Below are positions 6,841 through 14,554 of a stretch of 30,881 nt of DNA, one piece after another (the stretch's first letter is position 1; the number at the start of each line of letters is the position of its first letter). Origin of the DNA: W0P28-013 sp963593685 (GTDB lineage Bacteria; Bacteroidota; Bacteroidia; Bacteroidales; Paludibacteraceae). Where the stretch lies: NCBI GenBank assembly GCA_963593685.1, contig CAVBBP010000032.1, positions 1 through 30,881 on the forward strand, in the 5' to 3' direction. The translations under genes were made by a program, and so were the position numbers. A model generated the notes under the pieces. The model was not told the origin of the DNA. It saw nothing but the letters and a program-made list of their open reading frames with translations, and ran no database searches.

Positions 6841-8613
6841 ATGACAACATTCAACGAATTGGGGCTGCGTCCCGAAATTCTGACGGCTATAGCGACGCTC
6901 GGCTACGAACAACCGATGCCAATCCAAGAACAGGTGATACCCTTTCTGCTCGAAAAAGAGGGCGATTTGGTGGCACTGGCACAGACAGGCACAGGCAAAA
7001 CTGCTGCCTTCGGCCTGCCGCTGCTCACCCGCATCGCTACGGACGAAAAGCGCATTCAAGCACTCATCTTGTCGCCCACGCGCGAACTCTGCATGCAGAT
7101 TGCCAACGACCTGAAAAACTACGCCGCCGAGATGAAAGGCGTGAAAATTGTGCCAGTCTATGGCGGCGAAAATATCGTGTCGCAATATAAACAACTCGAT
7201 GTGCAGCCGCAAATTCTTGTCGCCACGCCCGGCCGCCTCATCGACCTGCTCAAGCGCGGCAAAGTGCACCTCGACGCTGTGCGCTACCTCGTTCTCGACG
7301 AAGCCGACGAAATGCTTGACATGGGTTTCAAAGAGGATTTGGAAACAATTTTGCAGTCCGTCCCCGCCGAACGCCGCACGCTGCTTTTCTCTGCCACCAT
7401 GCCCAACGAAATTGCGCGCATCGCCAAGCAATATATGACCGATGCCACCGAAATCGCTGTCGGAACGCGCAATGCAGGCGCCGAAAATGTGGACCACATC
7501 TACTACATGGTGCAGGCCAAGCAACGCTATTTGGCGCTCAAACGCATTGTCGATATGAACCCCGACATCTACGCCATTGTCTTTTGTCGCACACGCCAAG
7601 AGACAAAAGAGGTGGCCGAAAAACTGATGGCCGACGGCTACAATGCCGACGCACTGCACGGCGATTTGAGTCAGGCGCAACGCGACACTGTGATGCACAA
7701 ATTCCGCCAACGCCACCTGCAAATTCTCGTGGCAACCGATGTGGCAGCGCGCGGACTCGATGTGAGCGACCTCACGCATGTCATCAACTACAACCTGCCC
7801 GACGATGTGGAAGTCTATACCCACCGCAGTGGCCGCACTGGACGCGCTGGCAAACGCGGCATCTCCATCTCGATAATACATTCGCGCGAACAACGCAAAA
7901 TTCGCACCATCGAGCATATCATCAAAAAGAAATTTGAACGCGCACGCATTCCGCTCGGCATCGACATCTGCAAACGCCAACTCTTCCACCTGATTGAGCG
8001 CATGGAAAATGTGCAGGTGAACGACACGCAAATCGACCCATTTTTGCCGCATGTTTTTGCCAAACTCGACTATCTGTCGAAAGAGGACATTATCCGCCGA
8101 TTTGTGTCGCTCGAGTTCAATCGTTTTCTCGAATACTACAAAAATGCCGAAGATCTGAACCTGCCCGAAAAGCCCGAACGCAACGACAAACGCCCCGAGC
8201 GCAACGACAAACGCCCCAGCAATCGCGACAAAAACGGCAGACGAGAGGATTATAAACCGCAAAAATCGGAGCGAAACGCACGCAACAACGACCGAAACGG
8301 AGACCGTAACGGCGGTTTCAAACGCGGTCAGCGTGTGCGCATGGTGCTAAATTTTGGCTACAAACAAAACGCATCGCCACGCAATGTGCTCGGCATCATC
8401 AACGACATAACGCGCGACAAATCGATCAGCATCGGCGACATCGAAATTGCACAACGCTGCACATTTTTCGATGTCTATGCCGACCAAGCCGACCGCGTGT
8501 TAGACGCTTTCGCGCAAAACGGCGGCAACATGACCGTAGAAGTTGTTTCGCACCGCAACCGCAACGAAGCCAAACCATTCCGCCCCGACAAATCGAGGAA
8601 AAAACGCAACTAA
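6841..8613 (+). CDS. DEAD-box ATP-dependent RNA helicase with DbpA-type RNA-binding domain
   Basis: A 590-residue RNA helicase of the DeaD/CsdA type, acting on ribosome assembly or structured mRNA in the cytoplasm. The Q motif region is FNELGL...PMPIQE (4-30), motif I AQTGTGKT (47-54), PTRELC, the TPGR box, motif II DEAD (153-156), motif III SAT (184-186), and motif VI HRSGRTGRAG (from 328). An Asn/Arg/Lys-rich linker (about 440-495), with a repeated ERNDKRP unit, precedes a C-terminal domain (about 496-570). That domain resembles the DbpA RNA-binding fold, with ISIGDIEIAQRCTFFDV as its typical motif. The tail is basic (KPFRPDKSRKKRN). The leader is structured and the gene is followed by a terminator, so it is probably transcribed alone. 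Confidence 0.95.
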   Translation: MTTFNELGLRPEILTAIATLGYEQPMPIQEQVIPFLLEKEGDLVALAQTGTGKTAAFGLPLLTRIATDEKRIQALILSPTRELCMQIANDLKNYAAEMKGVKIVPVYGGENIVSQYKQLDVQPQILVATPGRLIDLLKRGKVHLDAVRYLVLDEADEMLDMGFKEDLETILQSVPAERRTLLFSATMPNEIARIAKQYMTDATEIAVGTRNAGAENVDHIYYMVQAKQRYLALKRIVDMNPDIYAIVFCRTRQETKEVAEKLMADGYNADALHGDLSQAQRDTVMHKFRQRHLQILVATDVAARGLDVSDLTHVINYNLPDDVEVYTHRSGRTGRAGKRGISISIIHSREQRKIRTIEHIIKKKFERARIPLGIDICKRQLFHLIERMENVQVNDTQIDPFLPHVFAKLDYLSKEDIIRRFVSLEFNRFLEYYKNAEDLNLPEKPERNDKRPERNDKRPSNRDKNGRREDYKPQKSERNARNNDRNGDRNGGFKRGQRVRMVLNFGYKQNASPRNVLGIINDITRDKSISIGDIEIAQRCTFFDVYADQADRVLDAFAQNGGNMTVEVVSHRNRNEAKPFRPDKSRKKRN

Positions 8614-8635
8614 TTTTCGCACAAAAAAACTACGA

Positions 8636-8675
8636 AAAACGGCTTCCAGCAAATGTTTGGAGGTCGTTTTGTTTT
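8636..8675 (+). terminator. Terminator of the RNA helicase gene
   Basis: AAAACGGCTTCCA (8636-8648) pairs with TGGAGGTCGTTTT (8658-8670) over 13 positions, two of them G-U. It is followed by a GTTTTG T-rich stretch. Confidence 0.75.
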
Positions 8676-8687
8676 GTAGCAATGATG

Positions 8688-8738
8688 TTATTAGTGGGCG
8701 AAAGTTGAATATTTTCATCAATTTCCGCCCAGCAATAA
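8688..8738. repeat. Long imperfect inverted repeat between convergent genes
   Basis: TTATT and TGGGCG arms (8688-8700) plus AAAGTTGA (8701-8708) face TCAATTTCCGCCCA (8718-8731) and AATAA (8734-8738), around a 9-base AT-rich loop. It sits between the helicase terminator and the 3' end of cdaA. No ORF or T-tract is attached. It could be a MITE/REP remnant or a structured transcript end. Confidence 0.5.
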
Positions 8739-8754
8739 TCAAAAATCGAAACGA

Positions 8755-8781
8755 GAAAAACCGTTAGAATTAAAGTCTAAC
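8755..8781 (-). terminator. Probable terminator of cdaA
   Basis: Read on the minus strand, GTTAGA (8781-8776), a 7-base loop and TCTAAC (8768-8763) are followed by GGTTTTTC. The stem is only 6 bp, so the call is weak. Confidence 0.5.
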
Positions 8782-8795
8782 CAGCCAAATATCAA

Positions 8796-9575
8796 TCACT
8801 CCAACTCGGTAGAGAGAATATGCTCGAGTTGTTCGGCGGTGATGTTGAGCGAGAATTTGCCGTCGCGCGCTAGCGAAATAGTGCCTGTCTCTTCCGACAC
8901 AACGATAACCAGCGCATCAGTGCGCTCCGAGATGCCAAGCGCCGACCTGTGGCGCAAACCGAGATATTTCGGCACATCGGGATTTTGCGAAACGGGCAAA
9001 ATGGCACCAGCGGCCTTTATGCGGCCGTTTGCCACAATCATCGCGCCGTCGTGCAGCGGGCTGTTTTTGAAAAAAATGTTCTCTATCAAGCGTGTGCTGA
9101 CATCGGCATTTATCACATCGCCCGACTCGATGTACTGTTGTAGGCTGTCGCTGCGCTGAATCACGATGAGTGCACCCGTTTTGGCGCGCGCCATGTCGCG
9201 GCAGGCGATGACCAAACGCATTATCGGAAATTCGCTTTTTTTGCTCTCTTTTTGGCCGTTGCGGAACACTTTTTTCAGCCACTGCATCGACCGCCAGTTG
9301 GTGCGCGACCCGATGCGCGAGAAAAAGCGGCGTATTTCGCTCTGAAAAATCACGATAAGTCCGATGGCACCGACCGCCACCACACGGTTCAAAATTGCGC
9401 CGAGCAACTCCATTTTGAACACATGCGTAACCAAAAACCAGACCAGCACAAACGCCAAAATACCCATGAAGATATTGCCTGCGCCCATGTTTTTCATCAA
9501 CTTGTAAACGCCAAACATCAACAGTGCCACCAGCACAATGTCGATTATGTCTTTTATTCCAAATGCTAATTCCAT
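8796..9575 (-). CDS. cdaA: Diadenylate cyclase (CdaA type)
   Basis: A 259-residue membrane-bound enzyme making the second messenger c-di-AMP from two ATP. Three N-terminal membrane helices (about residues 8-27, 33-52, 57-77) are followed by a short linker and a DisA_N catalytic domain. The two catalytic signatures are intact: DGA (176-178, in SPLHDGAMIV) and RHR (208-210, in GLRHRSALGISERTDA), with VSEETGTIS after them. Length and topology match CdaA/DacA rather than DisA or CdaS. c-di-AMP usually controls potassium and osmotic balance and wall homeostasis. It lies 138 bases downstream of folP on the same strand with no clear promoter between, so co-transcription is likely. Confidence 0.95.
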   Translation of the reverse strand: MELAFGIKDIIDIVLVALLMFGVYKLMKNMGAGNIFMGILAFVLVWFLVTHVFKMELLGAILNRVVAVGAIGLIVIFQSEIRRFFSRIGSRTNWRSMQWLKKVFRNGQKESKKSEFPIMRLVIACRDMARAKTGALIVIQRSDSLQQYIESGDVINADVSTRLIENIFFKNSPLHDGAMIVANGRIKAAGAILPVSQNPDVPKYLGLRHRSALGISERTDALVIVVSEETGTISLARDGKFSLNITAEQLEHILSTELE

Positions 9576-9669
9576 TTTTCAGTTGATTGGTTGATGAGTT
9601 GATAAGTTTAACGCATTCGTGTAAGTCTGCGAGGCAAAATCAATTTTCGAATCTTCAAATGAAAAAACT

Positions 9670-9713
9670 TTTTACTTTCCACTTTATAGACTTTTCACTT
9701 TCCCACTCAATTC
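9670..9713 (-). repeat. Short-period intergenic repeat between folP and cdaA
   Basis: Read on the minus strand this is a GTGAAAAGT/TATAAAGTGGAAAGT-type run, the same family as 310-379. It directly follows the folP stop. The rest of the 138-base gap (9576-9669) shows TTGATTGGTTGATGAGTTGAT-like short repeats and no TAnnTTTG box. Confidence 0.6.
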
Positions 9714-10559
9714 CTAATTTTCCACAAATTGCGCTGCGATTTTTATTGTCTGCGCCGCCTCTTTCACATCGTGTACGCGCAAAATGTGTGCGCCGCCAAG
9801 CAATGCCAACATGTTCGCCGCCGTGGTGGCATTCAACGCATCGGCTGGCGTGATGCCAAGCGGCTTGCAGAGCATCGATTTGCGCGAAAGTCCTGCCAAA
9901 ATTGGCGCATTGAACACCTCAAACAATTTCAGATTGCGCAGCAGCAACCAATTTTGTTCCAATGTTTTGCCAAAGCCAAAGCCCGGGTCGATGATTATCT
10001 CCTTGTCGAAGCCGAGCACACGCAAAGTCGCAATTTTTTCGGCAAAATAGCGCAATACCGACGGCAAAAAATCCGCATTTTCGGGCAAAGTGTGCTGCAT
10101 ATTCGGAAATCCGTAGGCGTGTGTAAGCACATACGGCACTTGCAGGCGCGCCACCATCGGCAGCAGATCGGTGTCCATACAGCCGCCCGAAACATCGTTC
10201 ACCATCGCCACGCCGAACTCCGTTACCGCTCGTTCCGCCACCGAAGCGCGAAAAGTATCGACCGAAATCGGCACATCGGGATAGCGCTGCCGAACAATTT
10301 TCAACGCCCACGCCACACGCCGCCACTCCTCCTCTTCGGGCGGAAAATCGGCTTGTGGCCGCGTAGAACAGCCGCCAATGTCGAGAATAGTTGCCCCTTC
10401 GGACACCGCCGCATCGATATGCGCCACGAGCGATGCCTCGTCGAGCGAGCGGCTGGCGGCAAAAAACGAATCGGGCGTGGCATTGACAATAGCCATCACC
10501 ACAGGCTGCAGCAGATCGACCGCGCGGCCGTTTAACACAATAATTGGTACCGATTTCAC
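9714..10559 (-). CDS. folP: Dihydropteroate synthase
   Basis: Folate-pathway enzyme joining 6-hydroxymethyl-dihydropterin pyrophosphate and p-aminobenzoate to dihydropteroate; the sulfonamide target. Signatures: VMAIVNATPDSFF near residue 21, GATILDIGGCSTRP, VPISVDTFRASVAE, the MVNDVSGG strand, and IIIDPGFGFGKTLEQN. A late segment ILAGLSRKSM holds the pterin-loop SRKS. I place the start at the GTG at 10559, giving 281 residues, because a promoter box lies at 10588-10595. The longer open frame up to 10703 would begin upstream of that promoter and adds a non-homologous stretch. Forms a minus-strand pair with cdaA. Confidence 0.93.
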   Translation of the reverse strand: MKSVPIIVLNGRAVDLLQPVVMAIVNATPDSFFAASRSLDEASLVAHIDAAVSEGATILDIGGCSTRPQADFPPEEEEWRRVAWALKIVRQRYPDVPISVDTFRASVAERAVTEFGVAMVNDVSGGCMDTDLLPMVARLQVPYVLTHAYGFPNMQHTLPENADFLPSVLRYFAEKIATLRVLGFDKEIIIDPGFGFGKTLEQNWLLLRNLKLFEVFNAPILAGLSRKSMLCKPLGITPADALNATTAANMLALLGGAHILRVHDVKEAAQTIKIAAQFVEN

Positions 10560-10587
10560 GTTATAAAAATAGCGACTTTTCTGCCTA

Positions 10588-10595
10588 CAAAAGTA
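10588..10595 (-). promoter_or_regulatory. Promoter -7 box for folP (TACTTTTG)
   Basis: TACTTTTG on the minus strand, 28 bases before the GTG start at 10559. It fixes the folP start as the downstream GTG. Confidence 0.7.
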
Positions 10596-10657
10596 CGAAA
10601 AAATCTTGTGTATGAAAGGTCGTTTGTGGCTTTTTTTGAAAAAATACGAAAAAACGC

Positions 10658-10687
10658 TTGCTATTTGAAAAAAACAGCGTAAATTTG
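10658..10687 (+). promoter_or_regulatory. Promoter for gldJ-like gene (TTG-N19-TAAATTTG)
   Basis: TTG at 10658-10660 and TAAATTTG at 10680-10687, with a 19-base spacer, match the Bacteroidota -33/-7 pair. The start codon is about 230 bases downstream, giving the longest leader in this window apart from the riboswitch one. It holds two hairpins and otherwise nothing recognisable. Confidence 0.72.
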
Positions 10688-10705
10688 TAGTCGCATTTGT
10701 CAAAG

Positions 10706-10724
10706 GGGATTTCTATAAATTCCC
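10706..10724 (+). promoter_or_regulatory. Leader hairpin 1 of gldJ (shared hairpin family)
   Basis: GGGATTTCTATAAATTCCC, a near-palindrome with one T-T mismatch. Its reverse complement closely matches the second hairpin at 10883-10900, so the two copies are inverted relative to each other. Confidence 0.5.
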
Positions 10725-10882
10725 TGTTTTATAAAAATCTAATAAATGTTGGATTTCTGAATATGTGCGCTTTTTGTTTTTGGACTGCATCTCTTTGACT
10801 TTCACTCAATTACAATGCCACCGCATTGCGCTTTTGTTCAAGCCAAACATCTGCTAACCCAAAAATCAAAAATCGCTACAAA

Positions 10883-10900
10883 GGAATTTATAGAAATTCC
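10883..10900 (+). promoter_or_regulatory. Leader hairpin 2 of gldJ (shared hairpin family)
   Basis: GGAATTT-ATAG-AAATTCC is a perfect 7-bp stem, followed by CATAAAA, 17 bases before the gldJ ATG. It is nearly the same as the marC leader hairpin at 1229-1247, including the CATAAAA tail. Confidence 0.55.
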
Positions 10901-10917
10901 CATAAAATGTATCTTCT

Positions 10918-12369
10918 ATGAAACTAACGACAAAATTTTTCGGCTTTTGCGCCGTCGCCGCAGCCCTTACGGCCTGTGGATCAAAAAATTCGCTGCCAAC
11001 CGAGTATTCAGAAAAGACTGGTTTCGACTACAATAGTCCCGAATCTGGATTTTTCGATGTACACAGCGTTTACGAAGGCAAAGTGCCTCCCGGTTGTGTC
11101 TATATTTCGACCATGACCAGCGTAAAAGGTGCGAACAGCGACCCCATTTCGGCACCAAACAACAACGCCAAACGCCGCATCAGCAACAGCGGTTACTTTA
11201 TGGACGAATACGAAGTAACCAACCTCAACTGGCGCGAATATGTGGCGTGGATAAGCGGTGTGTGGGCGCACGAGCCGCGCAAAATTCTGCTGGCTATGCC
11301 CGACGAAACCGTTTGGCGCAAAGCGTTGGCCTACAACGAACCCTATGTGCGCAACTACTATTCGCATGTGGCTTACGGCTACTATCCTGTGGTGGGCGTA
11401 ACTTGGAAACAGGCCTGCGAATACTGCAAATGGCGCACCGACCGTATCAACGAACTGCAACTCATTAACGAGGGCATCATTCCGTTCCGTAGCCTGAAAA
11501 CCATCAACGAGGTTATCAAAAATAATCCTGATTCGCTCTATGCGTATGTTTTCACCACACAAAAAGTGGGCGAATTTATCCGTGGCGTCTATGGCGATAG
11601 CACGGCTGTCGATCTCGACGGCGTACTCTACGACGCGGAATTCCGTCTGCCAACCGAAGCCGAATGGGAATATGCAGCCTACGGCATCGAGGCGGTGAAC
11701 GACAACATCTACGAAGGGCAATCGTATCCGTGGAAAGGCGAACAGATGCGCGGATTCGACGATAAAAAGACCGCTGGCGAGTTTTATGCCAATTTTATGC
11801 GCGGTCGCGGCGACCTTATCGGCCAGAACATCAACAACACGCTCACCGTGCCTGTGAACTTTTTCCCGCCCAACGGCTACGGCCTTTACAACATGGCGGG
11901 CAATGTGAACGAATGGGTGCTCGATGTTTACCGCGCCACTTCGAACGATGTTATCGAAGAGTACAACTCGTTCCGTGGTAATGTTTACGAAAGCGACTCG
12001 ATGTATGCCGAATCGCTGCTCGACCGCCTGCCGCCGATGGATCAGGTTACGCGCGACAGCATGCGCAATGTGCTTATCAACGAGAAGAAATTTACCGAAG
12101 TGGGCGGCGACTACCGCAGCGCAAAGGACGGCGACCGTCTGTCGGCACTCGGCGACTCGGTGCTGCACATCAACGATGAAAATGTGTCGCCGATCGAGCG
12201 TTCGCACATGATTTCGGACGAAGACCGTATTTATAAAGGTGGCTCGTGGCGCGACCGTGCCTACTGGCTGAATCCTGCCAATCGACGCTACATGAACGAA
12301 AACAAATGCACCGACGACATCGGCTTCCGCTGCGCGATGAGTTCGGTGGGCGGCAAAAAACAGAACTAA
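10918..12369 (+). CDS. gldJ: GldJ-like gliding motility / type IX secretion lipoprotein
   Basis: A 483-residue outer-membrane lipoprotein precursor. The signal peptide ends in LTACG, so Cys20 is the lipid attachment site. The rest is a formylglycine-generating-enzyme (SUMF1) fold: GYFMDEYEVTNLNWREYVAW (about 97-116), FRLPTEAEWEYAAYG (about 242-256), YGLYNMAGNVNEWVLDVYR (about 320-338) and the C-terminal YKGGSWRD...GFRCAM. The TGFDYNSPESG segment after the lipobox and the EVTNLNW-EY wording resemble GldJ of Flavobacterium more than GldK/PorK. GldJ is needed for gliding and type IX secretion and stabilises GldK. There is no porKLMN neighbourhood here, as expected for gldJ. GldK remains a weaker alternative. 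Confidence 0.8.
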   Translation: MKLTTKFFGFCAVAAALTACGSKNSLPTEYSEKTGFDYNSPESGFFDVHSVYEGKVPPGCVYISTMTSVKGANSDPISAPNNNAKRRISNSGYFMDEYEVTNLNWREYVAWISGVWAHEPRKILLAMPDETVWRKALAYNEPYVRNYYSHVAYGYYPVVGVTWKQACEYCKWRTDRINELQLINEGIIPFRSLKTINEVIKNNPDSLYAYVFTTQKVGEFIRGVYGDSTAVDLDGVLYDAEFRLPTEAEWEYAAYGIEAVNDNIYEGQSYPWKGEQMRGFDDKKTAGEFYANFMRGRGDLIGQNINNTLTVPVNFFPPNGYGLYNMAGNVNEWVLDVYRATSNDVIEEYNSFRGNVYESDSMYAESLLDRLPPMDQVTRDSMRNVLINEKKFTEVGGDYRSAKDGDRLSALGDSVLHINDENVSPIERSHMISDEDRIYKGGSWRDRAYWLNPANRRYMNENKCTDDIGFRCAMSSVGGKKQN

Positions 12370-12387
12370 ATTCTGGCCGACAACCAT

Positions 12388-12430
12388 AACAACGGCACGA
12401 GGCCACCGCGCTTCCGTGCCGTTGTTTTTT
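12388..12430 (+). terminator. Intrinsic terminator of gldJ
   Basis: AACAACGGCACG (12388-12399) pairs perfectly over 12 bp with CGTGCCGTTGTT (12415-12426), followed by four more T. Strong rho-independent terminator. Confidence 0.9.
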
Positions 12431-12455
12431 GCACCGAAAATTGGGCAAAAAATTG

Positions 12456-12463
12456 TAACTTTG
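12456..12463 (+). promoter_or_regulatory. Promoter -7 box for asnS (TAACTTTG)
   Basis: TAACTTTG, 29 bases before the asnS ATG at 12493. An AAGGAG sequence abuts the ATG with no spacer, too close to act as a normal Shine-Dalgarno site. Confidence 0.75.
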
Positions 12464-12492
12464 CAAACTAAAACAAATCAATCGGAAAGGAG

Positions 12493-13899
12493 ATGAAAGA
12501 GATAAAACGCACAGTGATTGTCGATGCGCTGAAACGCACCGACTACGGCAGCGAAATCAATGTCAGAGGCTGGGTGCGCACGCGCCGTGGCAACAAAAAT
12601 GTGGGATTCATAGCCCTGAACGACGGTTCGACGATACACAATATGCAGGTGGTGGTCGATATGGCAAAATTCGACGACGAGCAACTGAAACCCATCACCA
12701 CGGGTGCCGCCATCAGCGTGAACGGCCGTTTGTCGGAATCGATGGGAAGCGGACAAAATGTGGAGATACAGGCCGACGAAATTTTGATTTACGGCACTGC
12801 CGACCCCGAAAAATATCCGTTGCAAAAGAAGGGGCACACCATGGAATATCTGCGCGAAATAGCACATTTGCGCCCACGCACCAACACCTTTGGCGCGGTG
12901 TTCCGCATACGCCACCACATGGCTATGGCCATACACACATTTTTCCACGAGCGCGGATTTTTCTACTTCCACACGCCGCTGATAACCGCCTCGGACTGCG
13001 AAGGCGCGGGACAGATGTTCCAAGTTACCACCAAAAATCTCTACAATCTGAAAAAGACCGACGACGGCAAAATTGACTACAGCGACGACTTTTTTGGCAA
13101 GCAGGCCAGTCTTACCGTTTCGGGGCAGTTGGAGGGCGAACTTGCGGCCACGGCGTTAGGCAAAATTTACACATTTGGGCCAACATTTCGCGCCGAAAAC
13201 TCGAACACACCGCGCCATCTCGCCGAATTTTGGATGATTGAGCCAGAAATCGCCTTTATCGGTTGCGACGAACTGATGGATTTGGAAGAGGAATTTATTA
13301 AATATTGTGTGCGCTGGGCACTCGAACACTGCCAAGACGACCTCGAATTTTTGAACAAAATGATAGACCACGGCCTGATTGAACGCCTAAAAGCGGTAAC
13401 CGAAACCGAGTTTGTGCGGCTGCCGTACACCGAGGGCATCAAAATTTTGGAAGAGGCTGTGGCAAAAGGGCGCAAATTTGAATATCCTGTGTTCTGGGGC
13501 TGCGATTTGGCCAGCGAACACGAGCGTTTTTTGGTGGAAGAGCATTTCAAACGCCCCGTCATCATGACCGACTACCCGAAAGAGATCAAGGCGTTCTACA
13601 TGAAGCAAAATGCCGACGGCAAAACCATACAAGGCACCGATGTGCTGTTCCCGCAGATAGGTGAAATTATCGGCGGCAGCGTGCGCGAAGAGAACTACGA
13701 CCGCTTGATGGCGCGCATCGAAGAGTTGCACATACCGATGAAAGATATGTGGTGGTATCTCGACACGCGGCGTTTCGGCACCGTGCCGCACGCTGGCTTC
13801 GGCCTCGGTTTCGAGCGGCTGATGCTGTTTGTAACGGGCATGCAGAACATACGCGATGTGATTCCGTTCCCACGCACGCCCAACAACTGCGAATTTTGA
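12493..13899 (+). CDS. asnS: Asparaginyl-tRNA synthetase
   Basis: A 468-residue class IIb synthetase charging tRNA-Asn with asparagine in the cytoplasm. An N-terminal OB-fold anticodon-binding domain (about 15-110) starts with INVRGWVRTRRGNKNVGFIALNDGS. The catalytic domain holds FFYFHTPLITASDCEGAGQMF, motif 2 FRAENSNTPRHLAEFWMIEPE (from about 233) and motif 3 GLGFERLMLFVTGMQNIRDV (from about 437), ending in PFPRTPNNCEF. The ending and the AEFWMIEPE wording separate it from aspartyl-tRNA synthetase. Own promoter and terminator, so probably monocistronic. Confidence 0.96.
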   Translation: MKEIKRTVIVDALKRTDYGSEINVRGWVRTRRGNKNVGFIALNDGSTIHNMQVVVDMAKFDDEQLKPITTGAAISVNGRLSESMGSGQNVEIQADEILIYGTADPEKYPLQKKGHTMEYLREIAHLRPRTNTFGAVFRIRHHMAMAIHTFFHERGFFYFHTPLITASDCEGAGQMFQVTTKNLYNLKKTDDGKIDYSDDFFGKQASLTVSGQLEGELAATALGKIYTFGPTFRAENSNTPRHLAEFWMIEPEIAFIGCDELMDLEEEFIKYCVRWALEHCQDDLEFLNKMIDHGLIERLKAVTETEFVRLPYTEGIKILEEAVAKGRKFEYPVFWGCDLASEHERFLVEEHFKRPVIMTDYPKEIKAFYMKQNADGKTIQGTDVLFPQIGEIIGGSVREENYDRLMARIEELHIPMKDMWWYLDTRRFGTVPHAGFGLGFERLMLFVTGMQNIRDVIPFPRTPNNCEF

Positions 13900-13928
13900 A
13901 AAGAGCGCACTTTCGTGCGCTCTTTTTT
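13899..13928. terminator. Bidirectional terminator between asnS and the OMP gene
   Basis: AAAAGAGCGCAC, loop TTTC, then GTGCGCTCTTTTTT. The A-run on one side and the T-run on the other let it end both asnS (plus) and the ruvX-OMP transcript (minus), whose stops flank it closely. Confidence 0.88.
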
Positions 13929-13933
13929 GATTT

Positions 13934-14554
13934 TCAATGGCAGAACATAAACCCAATGTAGGCGCGTAAGCCTGTGGGCATCAGCAGTTTACGGTCACCG
14001 AAAGCCAGCAGCCAATCAGCTTTGAAGGTGAGATGTACGCGTGGCGTGAGCAGGTAGTCGCAGCCGACAAACGGCGTAACGCAAACAAATCCACGCTTGT
14101 TGAAAACGGTATTTTCCTCGGGATTCCAGTCGTGCTGGTCGCCTTCGACGATGTAGAGGCTTTTGACAGCACCACCGCCCACCGTTGCACCGATGTATGG
14201 CCACGCCTTTTCGGTGCGCCAATAAGCATCAGCCAGCAGTCCGCCCCAGCCGTAACTGATGTAACTGCCTTTTTTCAGAAAGTCGTGAGAATCAGTTGTT
14301 TGCGATGGCATTTGCGACATATAGCCCTCGCTGCCAATGCGCAGATGTTCCCACAAATGCACGCGAATAGCACCGCCAATGCCGAATGTTGCCCCCTGTA
14401 AATTGCACGGTGCTTGTGCATTTTTGCCAAAAAGATAGCCCGTGTGGAGCATCATGCCGCCTGAAAAACCTTGATAGACGCGCGTTTCTTGCGCCGAAAT
14501 TAGCGCCGAAATTACACAAAAGAGAATGATAAACAGGCGTTTTGAGGCTCTCAT
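13934..14554 (-). CDS. Putative outer-membrane beta-barrel protein (hypothetical)
   Basis: A 206-residue protein with a signal peptide (MRASKRLFIILFCVISALISAQ, cleavage likely after SAQ). The mature part has alternating aromatic/glycine strands such as GYLFGK, GIGGAIRVHLW, YISYGWGGLLADAYW, YIGATVGGG, PFVGCDYLL and VHLTFKADWLLAFG, ending in a hydrophobic strand with terminal FMFCH. That pattern suits a small eight-stranded barrel of the OmpA/OmpW-like kind. I do not recognise a specific family. Its ATG overlaps the ruvX stop (ATGA, 14551-14554), so the two genes share an mRNA and may be translationally coupled. Function unknown. Confidence 0.72.
   Translation of the reverse strand: MRASKRLFIILFCVISALISAQETRVYQGFSGGMMLHTGYLFGKNAQAPCNLQGATFGIGGAIRVHLWEHLRIGSEGYMSQMPSQTTDSHDFLKKGSYISYGWGGLLADAYWRTEKAWPYIGATVGGGAVKSLYIVEGDQHDWNPEENTVFNKRGFVCVTPFVGCDYLLTPRVHLTFKADWLLAFGDRKLLMPTGLRAYIGFMFCH

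Noticed and set aside
6838..8262. A 474-codon antisense open frame opposite the DEAD-box helicase
   Set aside because: All helicase motifs are intact on the plus strand; the antisense translation is unordered and lacks a promoter.
10559..10703. N-terminal extension of folP up to an alternative start at 10703
   Set aside because: It would begin upstream of the folP -7 box at 10588-10595, adds 48 non-conserved residues, and the GTG start gives the normal family length.
12486..12492. AAGGAG as a Shine-Dalgarno site for asnS
   Set aside because: It touches the ATG with no spacer, and Bacteroidota genes generally do not depend on a strong Shine-Dalgarno sequence.
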